Virus record (IMG/VR): IMGVR_UViG_3300048924_000191
Coordinates: 64,001-128,000 of that record
DNA: 64,000 bases
Strand: one strand, 5' to 3'
DNA from: a virus
Shown piece by piece: positions 63,311 through 64,000 of this stretch. Position 1 is the stretch's first letter; each line of letters starts with the position of its first letter. The notes below the pieces were generated by a model. The model was not told the origin of the DNA. It worked only from the letters and a program-made list of their open reading frames with translations, and made no database searches. Made by a program: the position numbers and the translations under genes.

Positions 63311-64000
63311 ATGAGCACCATTTCTGAAGCACTGGCCAAACGCAACATGGCTGGCGGTACTGGTATCCGCGATACCCTCAGTCTGGAATCGGCCGCAGTG
63401 GACGCACGCGACGAAGTCGTAGGTCACATCGAAGGCCTGCATGAAATCGCCGCACAGATCGCCAAAGAAGGCGAGGATATCACCACCGGCACGTTGCTGG
63501 CGGACAACATCGACACGCTGGTCGATAACACCATCCAGGCTTACAAAGAAGGCGGTGTGGACGAGCGTGGTGCTGACCTGCTGGAAGTATCGATCGAATG
63601 TCTGATCCGTGCAACCAACCTGCCTCTGCATTATCGCGCCGTTGTACCTTCGTTCGAATCTGTTGCGCGACGTGAAGACTACTCGACCGAAGCCGAGAAG
63701 AAGAAAGACGGTTTCCTCTCCCGTCTGTTCACCATGCTGCGTGAAGCGCTGGCACGTCTCGGTTCTATTGTTCGTAGCTTCGTCGCTCGCATGCGCAAAA
63801 CCAGCGGTTCGCTGGAAAGCTACATCAAGTCGGTGAAGGCGCGTGCTGATCGTCTGCAAGGTGCCAGCAAAGGCGGTAAGGTCAAGATCGCCCAACAGGT
63901 GGCGTGGAACATGATCGACTTCGGTGGACATCTGCTGAAACCTGCCGACGCTATCGATCGCAACACCACTGCCTACGCTCGCTTCGTTGCCCAAGTGCAG
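63311..64000 (+). CDS. Inner-head-type structural protein, partial (runs off window)
   Basis: 230 codons visible with no stop before the window edge. AAGGAAC ribosome site 7 bases before ATG; 24 bases after the previous stop. Ser-Phe-Glu-Ser (114-117) and Tyr-Ser-Thr-Glu-Ala-Glu (124-129) with the same following amphipathic, basic helix as the neighbour, so the two are paralogues with a predicted cleavage after E127. The long open frame on the opposite strand over this region is its shadow. Confidence 0.8.
   Translation, partial: MSTISEALAKRNMAGGTGIRDTLSLESAAVDARDEVVGHIEGLHEIAAQIAKEGEDITTGTLLADNIDTLVDNTIQAYKEGGVDERGADLLEVSIECLIRATNLPLHYRAVVPSFESVARREDYSTEAEKKKDGFLSRLFTMLREALARLGSIVRSFVARMRKTSGSLESYIKSVKARADRLQGASKGGKVKIAQQVAWNMIDFGGHLLKPADAIDRNTTAYARFVAQVQ

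Noticed and set aside
63287-63994. Minus-strand frame at the right edge
   Set aside because: The plus-strand gene starting at 63311 has a ribosome site, shares the Y-S-T-E-A-E site with its neighbour, and runs off the window.

Overview
The window reads as part of the genome of a large (jumbo) tailed phage of a Pseudomonas-like host, most likely a relative of the phiKZ/EL/OBP group. Coding is dense and moderately GC-rich, with almost no introns, IS elements or tRNAs. Nearly all of the roughly 105 genes lie on the minus strand. Two genes at the right edge carry a Y-S-T-E-A-E site followed by an amphipathic helix, which resembles the S/A/G-X-E prohead-protease sites of phiKZ-type inner-head proteins. 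A phage nucleotide-metabolism set is also present: dCTP deaminase, thymidylate synthase, dihydrofolate reductase and thymidylate kinase. The host and family assignments are inferences.

Layout. 1-4409 (minus): a mini P-loop protein, small unknowns, a GNAT acetyltransferase, a 441-residue unknown, and two gene-free stretches that look like structured RNAs. 4536-7970 (plus): a SNF2-type helicase with a long C-terminal extension. 8023-16921 (minus): a degenerate GIY-YIG protein, a tandem family of one-TM/coiled-coil proteins, an overlapping Rz/Rz1-like spanin pair, dCTP deaminase and an ATP-grasp protein. 16986-23982: a QueC-like PP-loop enzyme, a possible 2OG oxygenase, a roughly 640-base region with RNA-like structure, and an AAA+ ATPase. 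23992-26184: eight overlapping genes for small acidic proteins, seven sharing an N-terminal Arg-Lys-Lys. 26166-41600: a PPP phosphatase, an HD phosphohydrolase, a second mini P-loop protein, a DHH phosphoesterase and many unknowns. 41611-56367: lipoproteins, paralogous pairs, a tyrosine-phosphatase-like protein, an R2K-type ATP-grasp protein, DHFR, thymidylate synthase, a Nudix-like protein, thymidylate kinase and an Arc-like repressor. 56471-61912: small membrane proteins, a macro-domain protein, a LigA homologue lacking its catalytic lysine, and a SLOG/DprA-like protein. 62027-64000 (plus): two inner-head-type structural proteins, the second cut by the window edge.

Expression. Transcription units are marked by a composite junction: a long hairpin (often with the foot CATACAG/CTGTATG), a T-rich spacer, then a promoter-like motif close to TRATACATTRTC or TACATTAC. 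I find about a dozen copies, including one on the plus strand ahead of the inner-head genes. Within units, genes overlap by 1-14 bases and look translationally coupled.

The most interesting parts are the RKK microprotein array, the NAD/ADP-ribose-themed trio at the right end, the three RNA-like loci, and the helicase with a possible ADP-ribosyltransferase-like domain.
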